Origin: Nocardioides furvisabuli
GTDB lineage: Bacteria; Actinomycetota; Actinomycetes; Propionibacteriales; Nocardioidaceae
Direction of reading: 5' to 3'
Assembly: GCF_021083185.1 (NCBI RefSeq)
Contig: NZ_JAIGQB010000010.1
Span: 1-64,000 of the forward strand
DNA length: 64,000 bases
The notes under the pieces were generated by a model that saw only the letters and a list, made by a program, of their open reading frames with translations, made no database searches and was not told where the DNA came from. Positions 1-8,863 of this stretch are shown here, one piece after another. Positions within the stretch are counted from its first letter, which is position 1; every line of letters starts with the position of its first letter. Both the position numbers and the translations under genes were made by a program.

Positions 1-56
1 GACGTTTCGACACCTCGCAGCCTCGAGCGGGGGCACCAGCCTGCTACGACGCCATG

Positions 57-159
57 CCGATGTCGTGAGACATCACTATTCCGATGTCGTGAGACACCCC
101 ATTCCGATGTCCTGAGCCAGCACACTGTCAGCCCGACGGTGTGATGTCTCAGGACATCG
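57..159. repeat. cluster of near-palindromic 16-17 bp repeats
   Basis: Copies built on GATGTCGTGAGACATC start at 57, 81 and 104 (spacing 24 and 23), and a related copy GATGTCTCAGGACATC lies at 143-159. Each unit is nearly its own reverse complement. No gene covers them. They could be tandem operator sites or the remnant of an insertion-sequence end; actinobacterial IS481-type elements can carry similar repeated terminal motifs, but that link is from memory and no transposase is present here. Confidence 0.6.
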
Positions 160-162
160 CGG

Positions 163-196
163 ACACCCGAACCTACGGAGACGTAGGTTCGGGTGT
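163..196. terminator. strong GAGA-loop hairpin
   Basis: A perfect 15-bp stem (163-177 with 182-196) closes on a GAGA tetraloop, a stable GNRA fold. It lies downstream of the small membrane protein gene at 283-555 on the minus strand and next to the repeats at 57-159. There is no clear T-run on either side, so it may be a bidirectional terminator or a structural element of a lost mobile element. Confidence 0.55.
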
Positions 197-282
197 TCTT
201 CATCTCGGGGGTCCTGCGTTGGATGCCTCGCCCGCAGGACGACGCACACGCGCATGCGCGTCGTTGCTGTTGCACGGTCCGG

Positions 283-555
283 TCACTCGGGCGGACCTGC
301 GCGTCGCCTCCTCGCTCGCAGCCGAGCGACGGCAGCGAGCGCGAGCACCGGGCCGGCGACCAGCAGGGCGACGTCCGCCACCGCGAGCAGGGTCGACGCC
401 TCGAGCACGTCGGCCGGAGGGGTGGCATAGCCGTCCTCGAGTCCCAGGACGATGTGCAGGTTCACGACGACGACGGCCGCGACGAGCAACCCTGCGAGCG
501 CCGCGAACGCGTACACCACAGCCGTCACGGCCGGGTGCGGTGTCATCCTCGTCAT
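283..555 (-). CDS. small two-helix membrane protein, unknown function
   Basis: Ninety residues with two hydrophobic segments (about 11-34 and 57-79) and a strongly basic C-terminus (LRARRRRAG), so the tail is predicted to be cytoplasmic. The start at 555 is preferred over an upstream one at 621 because AGGAGA lies just before it and the upstream extension is arginine/proline-rich with no hydrophobic character. I do not recognise a family. It stands alone, divergent from the phospholipase-D-like gene at 711. Confidence 0.6.
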   Translation of the reverse strand: MTRMTPHPAVTAVVYAFAALAGLLVAAVVVVNLHIVLGLEDGYATPPADVLEASTLLAVADVALLVAGPVLALAAVARLRARRRRAGPPE

Positions 556-710
556 GGGCGGTCTCCTGATGTGGAGGGCGCGTGATGTGACCCACGCGCA
601 GGGGGGTGGGCGGGCCGACAACTTTGTGGGTCCGGGGGGCGTCCCTGACAGTGGTACCGCATCCGTGTAGACGAACGTCGCCCGCGACGGCGACCGGGAA
701 GGCTGAATTC

Positions 711-2198
711 GTGTCGAGATCGTTGGTCCTGCTGTCCCTGTGCCTGGTGCTGGGGGCCCCGCTGTCGGCGGTGCCCTCCGCGACGGCCGCCGATCCCACG
801 CGGAGTGGTGCTGTGGTGGCGGCCGCGCAGCCGCGTACGGTCGCTGCGAGCTCGGCCGCGGCGCCGGCGAAGGTGGATCGCAAGCGGTGGAAGGCGCCGC
901 AGGGCCCGTTCTTCAACGACCCACGCCGCAAGAAGGGCTGGTTCCGCATCGAGCGCAAGGTCATCGACACGATCAAGCACACCCGCAAGGGGTCGACGAT
1001 CCGGATCGCGGTCTACTCCTTCGACCGCATGCCGGTCGCCAAGGCGCTCATCGCCGCCCATCGTCGCGGTGTGAAGGTGCAGATGATCCTCAACGACCAC
1101 CAGTACACGCGAGCGATGCGGGCGGTCCGCAAGGAGATCGGGGCCAGGCGCTACCGATCGAGCTTCATCTACCGGTGCACCGCCGGGTGCCGCAGCAAGC
1201 AGAACCAGTACAACAACATGCACACCAAGTTCTACTCGTTCTCCCAGGCCGGCCGGTCGAAGGACGTGCTGGCCGTCGGGTCGGCCAACCTGATGCTCAA
1301 CGCCGACAAGCACCAGTGGAACGACCTCTACTTCACCTCCGGCGACCACGAGCTGTTCCGACAGTTCGTCGGACTCTTCAACGACATGCGCAAGGACTAC
1401 GACACCCGGCAGCCGCCGCAGTTCTTCTGCGGCACGCCCGCCAACGGCGTCGCGTGCGACGACTCCGTCGACAAGCACACGGTCTGGGCCTTCCCCAAGC
1501 CGTCGGGTCCGAGGAACGACGTCGTGCTCGACATGCTCGGCAAGGTGCAGTGCCTGACCCCCGACGGCGCCGGCGGTCGGACGCGGACCCGCATCGTGGT
1601 GTCGATGCACACGATGCGCGGGAACCGCGGCGACTACCTCGCCGAAGCGATCCGGCAGAAGTGGGCCGAGGGATGCAAGGTCCGCGTGATGTACGGGCTG
1701 ATCGGCTACCACACCAAGCGGGTCCTCGGCGCCCCGACGGCGCGCGGGCGGATCCCGCTGCGGTCGACCGGTCTGGACTTCAACCCCGACGACGACTACG
1801 ACCTCAACAAGGACGGCAAGGACGACCTGATCCTGTCGGTCTACAGCCACCAGAAGTACGTCGCGATCCAGGGCAACTACAACGGCAACCCCGACACGCA
1901 CATGGTCGTGACCGGGTCGGCCAACTGGGCGAGCCTCAGCCCCGGCAACGACGAGGTCCGAATGACGATCCGCGGCAAGAAGCTGACCCGCAAGTACGTC
2001 GGGAACTTCAACTACCAGTGGCGGAACAAGCGCAACTCGCGCAACGCCTACACCACGACCTACGTGAACTTCCGGGTCGCCCGCAAGGTCGTCGACGAGG
2101 ACGGCGACACGCGCACGGTCTGGCGCACGGTGCGGCGACCGGTCGTCACCGTCGAGCCGGACCCCTACCGTCCGGGGCCGTACTGGGAGAACGACTGA
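711..2198 (+). CDS. secreted phospholipase D-like (HKD) protein
   Basis: A 495-residue exported protein. The GTG start at 711 gives a classic signal peptide (SRSLVLLSLCLVLGAPLSAVPSATAA) after a GGGAAGG ribosome site; the upstream extension would spoil it. Two HxK elements are visible, HTKFYSFS near residue 170 and HQKYVAIQ near residue 380, each followed by an SANLM / SANWAS segment, as expected for two phospholipase D half-sites that form one active centre. Such enzymes cleave or transfer phosphodiesters in phospholipids or nucleic acids; the substrate cannot be read from sequence. It is monocistronic and converges on the dehydratase gene at 2208. Confidence 0.85.
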   Translation: MSRSLVLLSLCLVLGAPLSAVPSATAADPTRSGAVVAAAQPRTVAASSAAAPAKVDRKRWKAPQGPFFNDPRRKKGWFRIERKVIDTIKHTRKGSTIRIAVYSFDRMPVAKALIAAHRRGVKVQMILNDHQYTRAMRAVRKEIGARRYRSSFIYRCTAGCRSKQNQYNNMHTKFYSFSQAGRSKDVLAVGSANLMLNADKHQWNDLYFTSGDHELFRQFVGLFNDMRKDYDTRQPPQFFCGTPANGVACDDSVDKHTVWAFPKPSGPRNDVVLDMLGKVQCLTPDGAGGRTRTRIVVSMHTMRGNRGDYLAEAIRQKWAEGCKVRVMYGLIGYHTKRVLGAPTARGRIPLRSTGLDFNPDDDYDLNKDGKDDLILSVYSHQKYVAIQGNYNGNPDTHMVVTGSANWASLSPGNDEVRMTIRGKKLTRKYVGNFNYQWRNKRNSRNAYTTTYVNFRVARKVVDEDGDTRTVWRTVRRPVVTVEPDPYRPGPYWEND

Positions 2199-2210
2199 GC
2201 CCGCGGCTCA
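2196..2210. terminator. 15-bp palindrome holding both convergent stop codons
   Basis: TGAGCC-CGC-GGCTCA. The first three bases are the stop of the phospholipase-D-like gene and the last three are the complement of the dehydratase stop, so one small hairpin may end transcription from both sides. The stem is only 6 bp and has no T-run, so its strength is uncertain. Confidence 0.4.
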
Positions 2211-3134
2211 CGCCAGGGTCGTGAGGTCGGTGTTGGCCCCGCACACCACGACAGCCACCCGTTCGCCGGACGCAGGGACGTAGGCGCCCGACAACAGGCC
2301 GGCGAGCGCCGCTGCGGCGCCGTGCTCGGAGACGATGCGATAGCGCTGCCAGAGGTGGTCGCGCGCGGCGACGATGTCGTCGTCGTCCACGAGCACCGAC
2401 ACCGGGGCCTCGAGCTCGGCCGCAGCGAGCGCGAGGTCTCCGACGCGCCGGGCGCCCAGCGAGTCGGCGGCCACCCCTGAGACCTCGACGTCGACGGGGT
2501 GGCCAGCTGCGATCGCGTGGTGGAGCGTCGGGATCCGTCGTGGTTCGACGGCGACCACGCGCGCGCGTCCCCGCACCGAGGCGGCGACCCCGGCGTAGAG
2601 CCCGCCGCCTCCCACGGCGACGACGAGGGTGTCGATGCCCGGCTCGTCGTCGAGGACCTCCTCGGCGAGGGTGCCTGCCCCGGCCGCCACCTCCGGCTGG
2701 TCGTAGGCGTGGGCGTACGCCGCTCCGACCTCCTGGGCGAACTCGAGCGCGGCCTGCTGCGCCTCGGCGTACTCGGTGCCGACCAGGCGCACGTCGGCGC
2801 CGTAGCGCCGAATGCGTTGGACCTTCACCGCCGGCGCGGTCTCCGGGACGAACACGGTCGCGCGGACGCCGAGCTCGCGGGCGGCGTAGGCCTGGGCCAG
2901 GCCGGCGTTGCCGCCGGACGCCACCACCACGCCGGCGTCACCGAGCTCGCCGCGCTCGATCGCCACGAGCTGGCGGTTGAAGGCGCCGCGGGTCTTGAAC
3001 ACCCCGCAGTGCTGGAGGTGCTCGCACTTGACCCACAGGTCGTCGGAGTCCGACGGCGCCAGCAGGGGAGTCCGGCGCACGCGGCCGGCGATCCGCTCGC
3101 CAGCAGCCAGGACGTCGTCGCGGGTGATCGTCAC
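2208..3134 (-). CDS. PLP-dependent threonine/serine dehydratase
   Basis: A 308-residue fold-type II PLP enzyme. The Schiff-base lysine is K47 in HCGVFKTRGAFNR, SGGNAGLA binds the substrate carboxylate and VGGGGLYAG binds the cofactor phosphate. It should deaminate threonine or serine to a 2-oxoacid. It lacks the C-terminal regulatory ACT domain of biosynthetic IlvA, so it resembles catabolic or stand-alone dehydratases. The GTG start at 3134 is placed where family similarity begins; the longer reading upstream runs into the sulfatase gene and lacks domain character. It lies 62 bases downstream of the sulfatase on the same strand. Confidence 0.85.
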   Translation of the reverse strand: MTITRDDVLAAGERIAGRVRRTPLLAPSDSDDLWVKCEHLQHCGVFKTRGAFNRQLVAIERGELGDAGVVVASGGNAGLAQAYAARELGVRATVFVPETAPAVKVQRIRRYGADVRLVGTEYAEAQQAALEFAQEVGAAYAHAYDQPEVAAGAGTLAEEVLDDEPGIDTLVVAVGGGGLYAGVAASVRGRARVVAVEPRRIPTLHHAIAAGHPVDVEVSGVAADSLGARRVGDLALAAAELEAPVSVLVDDDDIVAARDHLWQRYRIVSEHGAAAALAGLLSGAYVPASGERVAVVVCGANTDLTTLA

Positions 3135-3196
3135 GGCACCAGTATCCGGGTCGTCACCGAGGGCGAGAGGTGGGTGGAGGACCTCGGCCACGTCGA

Positions 3197-4678
3197 TCAG
3201 GAGGACGGGTCGGGCACGGGCCCGAAGACCTGGTTGCAGGTCCAGCCTGCGCAATCGACCAGGTCGGTGCGTCGCAGCTCGAGCGCGGCCCGGACCTCGG
3301 CGTAGTCCGGGTCGTCGACGAGGTTGACCGTCTCGTCGGGATCGAGCAGCCGGTCGTAGAGGAACCCGTCGACCCCGTCGGTGCCGTAGAGGTAGCGCTC
3401 GGTGCGCACGCCGCGGTGCGACCAGCCGTTCCCCAGGGTGCGGCCGGTCTGGATGAGGGTGGTGTCGCGGAAGGTCTGCTCCTCCCCACGCAGCGTCGGC
3501 GCGAGGGAAGCGCCGTCGACCAGCCACTGCGGGGACACGTCGGTCAGCGCGGCGAAGGTGGCCGGCAGGTCGACGAGGGTCACCGGCAGCGCGGAGGTCG
3601 AGCCGGGCTCGATGCCGGGGCCGCGCACCAGCAGCGGCACCTGGAGCGCCTCGTCGGTCAGCACGTCCTTGCCGACGAAGCGGTGCTCACCGAGGGAGTA
3701 GCCGTTGTCGGAGGTGAACACGACGTAGGTGTCGTCGAGCACGCCCTGCTCCTCGAGGGTCTGCACCAGCGAGCCGACGGCGCGGTCCACGGACTGGAGC
3801 GAGCGGAGGCGGGCGGTGTTCTCCTCGGCGATCTCCTCACGGGAGACGGGGGCGAGCCGACGCAGGTAGGCCGGCTGGTCGCTCACGTCGGCCTCGTTGA
3901 AGGCGGGGGAGTCGAAGGCAGAGGGCCGCTGGTCGGTGAACAGGTCGCGGTCCCGCGGCTCGGCCGGCGGCAGGCCGCGACCGCCCTCGGCGGCGATCCG
4001 GTAGTGGGGCGCCAGGTGCCAGGCGTAGACGACGAACGGGTCGCCGCTGGCGGCGAAGTCGCGGATGTCGGCGTTCGTGCGCTCCTCGATGACCGACGTG
4101 ACGTAGCTGTCGGTGAAGCGTTCGGGATCGCCGTCACCGCTCATCGTGAAGTCGACGTAGTCGTAGACGCCGCGGGTGAGCGCGTTCCAGTGCGTCCAGC
4201 CGGCAGGGCGTACGTCGCCGGGGTGGTAGCCGTTGAGGAACTTGCCCACGAAGCCGGTGCGGTAGCCGCTGTCACGGAACCACGAGCTGGCCTCCTGCGT
4301 GGGGTCGAGCGCGCTGAAGCCGCCGTGGACGCCGCGGTTGTGCTGCACTCCGTTGTTCTGCGCGTACTGCCCGGTGGCCAGCTGCGCCCGGGCCGGGCAG
4401 CACAGCGGGTGCGGCGAGATCGCGTCGGTGAACTCCATGCCCTCGTCCGCGAGGAGGCGCCGTGTGATCGGCATGTGGTCGAGGTCGTCGTCGCGCATGT
4501 CGTCGGTGAGGACGAAGACGATGTTGGGGCGGGCCGCGGCACCGGGCGCCTGGGTCGTCTGGACCATGCGGACCGACTCCGAGCCGCGCGCTCCGCCGTC
4601 GGAGGCCGTCACCGTGGCGAGGGTGGCGACGAGCACCACCAGGAGTGCAGCAGTCACCGACTGTGCCCACGATCGCAT
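3197..4678 (-). CDS. secreted sulfatase (formylglycine type)
   Basis: A 493-residue arylsulfatase-family protein. A signal or anchor helix occupies about residues 5-25. PNIVFVLTDDMRDDD (about 51-65) supplies metal-binding aspartates and C93 in CCPAR fits the C-x-P-x-R motif that a formylglycine-generating enzyme would modify. FTSDNGYSLGEH is the second metal-binding segment. It should hydrolyse sulfate esters outside the cytoplasm. Of two ATGs, 4678 has better spacing (9 bases) from the GGGGGA ribosome site than 4687. No maturation enzyme is visible nearby. Confidence 0.85.
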   Translation of the reverse strand: MRSWAQSVTAALLVVLVATLATVTASDGGARGSESVRMVQTTQAPGAAARPNIVFVLTDDMRDDDLDHMPITRRLLADEGMEFTDAISPHPLCCPARAQLATGQYAQNNGVQHNRGVHGGFSALDPTQEASSWFRDSGYRTGFVGKFLNGYHPGDVRPAGWTHWNALTRGVYDYVDFTMSGDGDPERFTDSYVTSVIEERTNADIRDFAASGDPFVVYAWHLAPHYRIAAEGGRGLPPAEPRDRDLFTDQRPSAFDSPAFNEADVSDQPAYLRRLAPVSREEIAEENTARLRSLQSVDRAVGSLVQTLEEQGVLDDTYVVFTSDNGYSLGEHRFVGKDVLTDEALQVPLLVRGPGIEPGSTSALPVTLVDLPATFAALTDVSPQWLVDGASLAPTLRGEEQTFRDTTLIQTGRTLGNGWSHRGVRTERYLYGTDGVDGFLYDRLLDPDETVNLVDDPDYAEVRAALELRRTDLVDCAGWTCNQVFGPVPDPSS

Positions 4679-4908
4679 CTGTGCCATTCCCCCGCCGGGA
4701 CCGTCTCGGTCCTGTGTCTCGCCCCACGTGTGGGGGCCACAGTAGGGCGGGCGGGGGCGCCTCCCCAAAGCGACACGACGACTGGGGCGAAGACGGCTGC
4801 GGCCGCTAGTCTGAGGACTCGCCGACGCCGATGCCACTGCCCAGAAGGAACCCACGCGCCGACCATGGACGACAGTCAAAGTCCCCGCACGACCGCACTG
4901 AACGACCG

Positions 4909-6291
4909 GTGCGCGTCGTGACCCCCCTCCTCCTGCTCCTGCTGTCGCTGGCCCTCGTGGCCGCCTGCGGACTCTTCGTGGCCGCGGAGTTCTCCTTCGT
5001 GACCGTGGACCGGCCGAGCGTCGAGCGCGCCGCTGCCGAGGGCGACGAGGGCGCGCGCGGTGTGCAGCTGGCCCTGCGGTCGCTGTCCACACAGCTCTCC
5101 GGCGCCCAGGTCGGCATCACGGTCACCAACCTGGCGATCGGCTTCCTCGCCGAGCCCGCGATCTCCGACCTCATCGACGGTCCGCTCGCCGCTGCCGGCA
5201 CGCCCGACTCCGTGGTCACGCCCCTGTCGCTGGCCCTGGGCCTCGCGCTCGGCACCGTCGTGACGATGATCTTCGGCGAGATGGTGCCCAAGAACATCGC
5301 CATCGCGCGCCCGCTGCAGACCGCCCGCACCACGCAGGGCTTCATGCGCGGCTTCACCGCGCTCACCAAGCGCCCGATCCGGGTGCTGAACGGCTCGGCC
5401 AACTCGATCGTGCGGCGACTCGGCATCGAGCCGCAGGAGGAGCTGCGCTCCGCGCGCAGCTCGCAGGAGCTGGCCTCCCTCGTGCAGCGCTCGGCCGACC
5501 AAGGCACTCTCGACGCCGACACCGCGGAGCTGATGGAGCGCTCGGTCGAGTTCGGCACCCGCACCGCGGGCGAGATCATGACGCCCCGGGTGCGCACCAC
5601 CACGGTGGAGGACGGTGACCGGGTGTCCTCGATCATCGAGCTGGCGCGCCAGACCGGTCACTCCCGCTTCCCGGTGCTCGACGCCGAGGATGCCGTCGTC
5701 GGGACCGTGCACGTCAAGCACGCCGTCGCGGTGCCGGTCCACGAGCGCGCGACGACGCGGATCAAGCACGTCATGGTGCGTCCGGTCGTCGTGCCCGACA
5801 GCCTGCGCCTCGACCCGCTCCTCGCCCTGCTGCGCCAAGACGGTTTCCAGATGGCCATCGTGCTCGACGAGTACGGCGGCCACGCCGGCATCGTGACCCT
5901 CGAGGACGTCGTCGAGGAGATCGTCGGCGACATCTCCGACGAGCACGACCGCCTCGGCGCGCGCATCCGCCAGCGCCGCGACGGCAGCTGGACGCTGTCG
6001 GGCCTGCTGCGCCCCGACGAGGTCGAGGACGTCACCGACGTCGAGCTCCCCGACCACGAGGACTACGACACGATCGCCGGTCTGGTGATGCGCGAGCTCG
6101 GCAAGATCCCCGCGCCCGGCGACCGCGTCGAGCTGCCCGTGCCCGACCGCAGTGAGCCGCACGAGCCGCGTGAGCGGCTGGTGACGCTCACCGTGGAGCG
6201 GATGGACGGACTGCGCATCGACCGCATCGAGCTCCGCATCGTCCACACCGCGGAGCTTGCGAGCCAGCAGGGGGCCTCCGATGAACAGTGA
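4909..6291 (+). CDS. CNNM/CBS-domain membrane transporter (HlyC/CorC family), copy 1
   Basis: About 460 residues: an N-terminal CNNM (DUF21) membrane domain with roughly four helices and the motif GEMVPKNIAIA, then two CBS repeats (about 210-330, ending VLDEYGGHAGIVTLEDVVEEIVGDI), then a CorC_HlyC C-terminal domain. Family members move Mg2+ or Na+ and bind nucleotide through the CBS pair. The start is uncertain: GTG at 4909 or 4918 both lie just before the first helix and neither has a clear ribosome site. The stop overlaps the start of the paralogue at 6281 by 11 bases, so they are translationally coupled. Confidence 0.85.
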   Translation: MRVVTPLLLLLLSLALVAACGLFVAAEFSFVTVDRPSVERAAAEGDEGARGVQLALRSLSTQLSGAQVGITVTNLAIGFLAEPAISDLIDGPLAAAGTPDSVVTPLSLALGLALGTVVTMIFGEMVPKNIAIARPLQTARTTQGFMRGFTALTKRPIRVLNGSANSIVRRLGIEPQEELRSARSSQELASLVQRSADQGTLDADTAELMERSVEFGTRTAGEIMTPRVRTTTVEDGDRVSSIIELARQTGHSRFPVLDAEDAVVGTVHVKHAVAVPVHERATTRIKHVMVRPVVVPDSLRLDPLLALLRQDGFQMAIVLDEYGGHAGIVTLEDVVEEIVGDISDEHDRLGARIRQRRDGSWTLSGLLRPDEVEDVTDVELPDHEDYDTIAGLVMRELGKIPAPGDRVELPVPDRSEPHEPRERLVTLTVERMDGLRIDRIELRIVHTAELASQQGASDEQ

Positions 6292-7345
6292 CCTCTTCGG
6301 CGTCGGTCTGGCCGTCGTCCTGCTCGCCCTCAACGCCTTCTTCGTGGGCGCCGAGTTCGCGCTGCTCGCGGCCCGGCGCAGCCAGATCGAGCCGCTGGCC
6401 CAGGAGGGCTCGCGCGCGGCACGCACCACGCTCCGTGCCATGGAGAACGTCTCGCTCGTCATGGCCGGCGCCCAGCTCGGCATCACCGTCTGCTCGCTGG
6501 GCCTCGGCGCCATCGGCGAGCCGGCCGTCGCCCACCTGCTGGAGCCCCTGTTCCACGCGGCACGGGTGCCCGACGACCTGCTCCACCCGGTCTCCTTCGT
6601 CGTGGCGATGTCGATCGTCGTCTACCTCCACGTGGTCCTGGGCGAGATGGTCCCGAAGAACATCGCCCTCGCCGGCGCCGACCGCGCCGCGATGGTGCTG
6701 AGCCCGCCGATGATGGTGATCGTGACGGTGCTCCGACCGGTCATCGCCGGCATGAACATGGTCGCCAACGCAGTGCTCCGCCTGCTGCGCATCGAGCCCA
6801 AGGACGAGGTCCACTCGAGCTTCACGCGCGAGGAGGTCGCGGCGCTGGTCGAGGAGTCGCGCGGCGAGGGCATGATCGAGGCGGACGAGTACGACCGCCT
6901 CGCGGGCGCGCTCGGCTTCACCGAGAAGTCGGTGGCCTCGATCGTGATGACGCCCGATGGCCTCGCGACCGTGGCACCCGGTTCGACGGTCGCCGATGTC
7001 GAGGCCCTGTGCGCTGCGACCGGCTTCAGCCGGTTCCCGGTCGCCGCCGCGGACGGCACGCTGCTGGGCTACCTCCACATCAAGGACGCGCTCGAGTCCG
7101 ACGACGACAAGCGCTCCCGGGTCATCGAGGACAAGTGGATCCGCCCCTTCGCCTCGGTGCACCCCGACGACCTGCTCCACGACGCACTCGAGAGCCTGCA
7201 GGCCAAGGGCGCGCACATGGCGCGCGTGGTGCAGCGCGACGGTGCGGTCATCGGGCTCGTCACGCTCGAGGACGTCCTCGAGGAGCTGGTCGGCGAGATC
7301 CGCGACGCCGCGCACCACGACGTGTCCACCGTCGACGCCACCTGA
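6281..7345 (+). CDS. CNNM/CBS-domain membrane transporter (HlyC/CorC family), copy 2
   Basis: A 354-residue paralogue of the upstream gene with the same CNNM membrane domain (GEMVPKNIALAG) and paired CBS repeats ending GAVIGLVTLEDVLEELVGEI, but without the C-terminal CorC_HlyC domain. The tandem pairing of a long and a short CNNM protein is common in actinobacteria (for example Rv1842c/Rv1841c in M. tuberculosis) and suggests a heterodimer. ATG at 6281 is chosen because it follows CAGGGGG and starts exactly at the first helix. Confidence 0.85.
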   Translation: MNSDLFGVGLAVVLLALNAFFVGAEFALLAARRSQIEPLAQEGSRAARTTLRAMENVSLVMAGAQLGITVCSLGLGAIGEPAVAHLLEPLFHAARVPDDLLHPVSFVVAMSIVVYLHVVLGEMVPKNIALAGADRAAMVLSPPMMVIVTVLRPVIAGMNMVANAVLRLLRIEPKDEVHSSFTREEVAALVEESRGEGMIEADEYDRLAGALGFTEKSVASIVMTPDGLATVAPGSTVADVEALCAATGFSRFPVAAADGTLLGYLHIKDALESDDDKRSRVIEDKWIRPFASVHPDDLLHDALESLQAKGAHMARVVQRDGAVIGLVTLEDVLEELVGEIRDAAHHDVSTVDAT

Positions 7346-7353
7346 GTGCTGGA

Positions 7354-7359
7354 TAGGGT
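7354..7359 (+). promoter_or_regulatory. -10 box TAGGGT, leaderless promoter
   Basis: TAGGGT lies 6 bases before the GTG at 7366, which has no ribosome site, so transcription should begin at or next to the start codon. Confidence 0.6.
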
Positions 7360-7365
7360 CTGAGC

Positions 7366-7965
7366 GTGTCCGAGGAAGCGTCCCGCGTCTGGACCGTGCC
7401 CAACATCATCAGTCTGGTGCGGCTCGCCGGTGTGCCCCTGTTCCTCTGGCTCGTGCTCGGACCCGAGGCGGACGCGATCGCGCTCGTCGTGCTGATGGTG
7501 GCCGGCTTCACCGACTTCCTCGACGGCTGGCTGGCCCGCCGGCTCGACCAGTACTCCCGGCTCGGGGAGATCCTCGACCCGGTCGCGGACCGGCTCTACA
7601 TCCTCGCCGTCGTCATCGGCCTCTACATGCGCGACATCATCCCGTGGTGGGTGGCGCTCGCCCTCCCGCTGCGCGACCTCCTCCTGTGGGGCCTGGTTCC
7701 GATCCTGCGCACCCGGGGCTTCTCCGCGCTGCCGGTGCACTTCCTCGGCAAGGCGGCCACCTTCAACCTGCTCTACGCCTTCCCCCTGCTCCTCCTCGGT
7801 GAGGGCGACGGCGTCGTCGCCACCCTCGCGCGCAACTTCGGCTGGGCCTTCGCGTGGTGGGGGATCGGCCTCTACTGGTGGGCCGGGGTGCTCTACGCCT
7901 GGCAGGTGCGCACGCTCCTGCGCGACACACCACGGCGTACGTCGCCGGCGACCGATCATGGCTGA
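7366..7965 (+). CDS. CDP-alcohol phosphatidyltransferase (PgsA2-like)
   Basis: A 199-residue membrane enzyme of phospholipid head-group transfer. The full catalytic motif D-x2-D-G-x2-A-R-x8-G-x3-D-x3-D is present: D50, D53, G54, A57, R58, G67, D71, D75. Hydrophobic helices flank it. The acceptor alcohol is not evident; position and size match Rv1822 (pgsA2) of M. tuberculosis. It is the first gene of the conserved block that continues with DUF881 and small-basic-protein genes, and its end overlaps the next ATG by 8 bases. Confidence 0.85.
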   Translation: MSEEASRVWTVPNIISLVRLAGVPLFLWLVLGPEADAIALVVLMVAGFTDFLDGWLARRLDQYSRLGEILDPVADRLYILAVVIGLYMRDIIPWWVALALPLRDLLLWGLVPILRTRGFSALPVHFLGKAATFNLLYAFPLLLLGEGDGVVATLARNFGWAFAWWGIGLYWWAGVLYAWQVRTLLRDTPRRTSPATDHG

Positions 7966-8863
7966 GCCGCGCCTGCAGGGCGGACGGACCACCGGGGAGG
8001 ACGCCCGGCGGCTTCCCGACCACGTGACCACGCCGCTGCTCTCCCTGATCACCGCCCGTTCGATGGACGAGGACTACGCCCACGTCGCCCAGAAGCGAGC
8101 AGCTGCCGGCCTGGAGCCGGCTCCGGGGCGGCCGCGCCCGCACTGGACGAGCATCGCGGCCGTGGCGCTGCTCGGGGTGATGGCCGCCGTCGTCGCGGCT
8201 CAGACCGACCGGCAGGCGCCCGTCGACGAGCTCAGCCGGGCGGCACTGATCGAGCAGATCGAGCGTCGCAGCGACACCCTCGACGCCCTCCAGGGGCAGG
8301 TCGGTGAGCTGACCCGGTCCAACGCCGAGGCAGCCGTCAACAGCACCCGCACCCAGGGCCAGCTCGACGACATCCAGACGAGGCTGCGACGCGTCGAGCT
8401 GGTCACCGGCTTCTCCGCCGCCCGCGGCCCCGGGGTGCGCCTGACGGTGCAGAACCGACCCGACGTCGACGTCAACGACGAGATCCGCGACGAGGACCTG
8501 GCGTTCCTGGTCGACGGGCTCTTCGCGGCCGGCGCCGAGGCGGTCGCCGTCAACGACCAGCGGATCAACCTCCTGGGTGGGATCCGCAACACCGGCCGCG
8601 CCATCCACGTCAACGGTCGCCCGGTCAACCCCCCGTACGTCATCTCGGCCATCGGCGACCCGCAGACCCTCCAGGCGCGCCTGCTCCAGACGAGCCAGGG
8701 GCAGGAGTGGTTCAATCGCGTGAACTTCTACGGATTCGTCTACGAGCCGGAGAATGTCGACGACATCCGCCTGCCCGCTGCGCGCGAGCGTGTGCTGCGT
8801 GATGTGATCGAGCTCAACGCCGACCCGGACGGCGTACAGGATGGAGGGGGGAGCGCGCCGTGA
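7958..8863 (+). CDS. DUF881 family membrane protein, copy 1
   Basis: A 301-residue bitopic protein: cytoplasmic N-terminus to about residue 65, one transmembrane helix (about 66-84, IAAVALLGVMAAVVAA), a coiled coil (about 90-140) and an external DUF881 domain with the segments VTGFSAARGPGVRLTVQ and GAEAVAVNDQRI. Corresponds to Rv1823. DUF881 proteins recur beside cell-division genes in Gram-positive bacteria; their biochemical role is unknown. The gene overlaps both neighbours (8 and 4 bases), so the set is translationally coupled. Confidence 0.85.
   Translation: MAEPRLQGGRTTGEDARRLPDHVTTPLLSLITARSMDEDYAHVAQKRAAAGLEPAPGRPRPHWTSIAAVALLGVMAAVVAAQTDRQAPVDELSRAALIEQIERRSDTLDALQGQVGELTRSNAEAAVNSTRTQGQLDDIQTRLRRVELVTGFSAARGPGVRLTVQNRPDVDVNDEIRDEDLAFLVDGLFAAGAEAVAVNDQRINLLGGIRNTGRAIHVNGRPVNPPYVISAIGDPQTLQARLLQTSQGQEWFNRVNFYGFVYEPENVDDIRLPAARERVLRDVIELNADPDGVQDGGGSAP

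Noticed and set aside
552-1901. Long minus-strand reading opposite the phospholipase-like gene
   Set aside because: High-GC antisense shadow: valine/histidine-rich, no domain, and the plus strand encodes a motif-complete secreted protein.
4876-6513. 545-codon minus-strand reading opposite the CNNM gene
   Set aside because: Antisense shadow rich in His, Asp and Val; the plus strand is a clear transporter.
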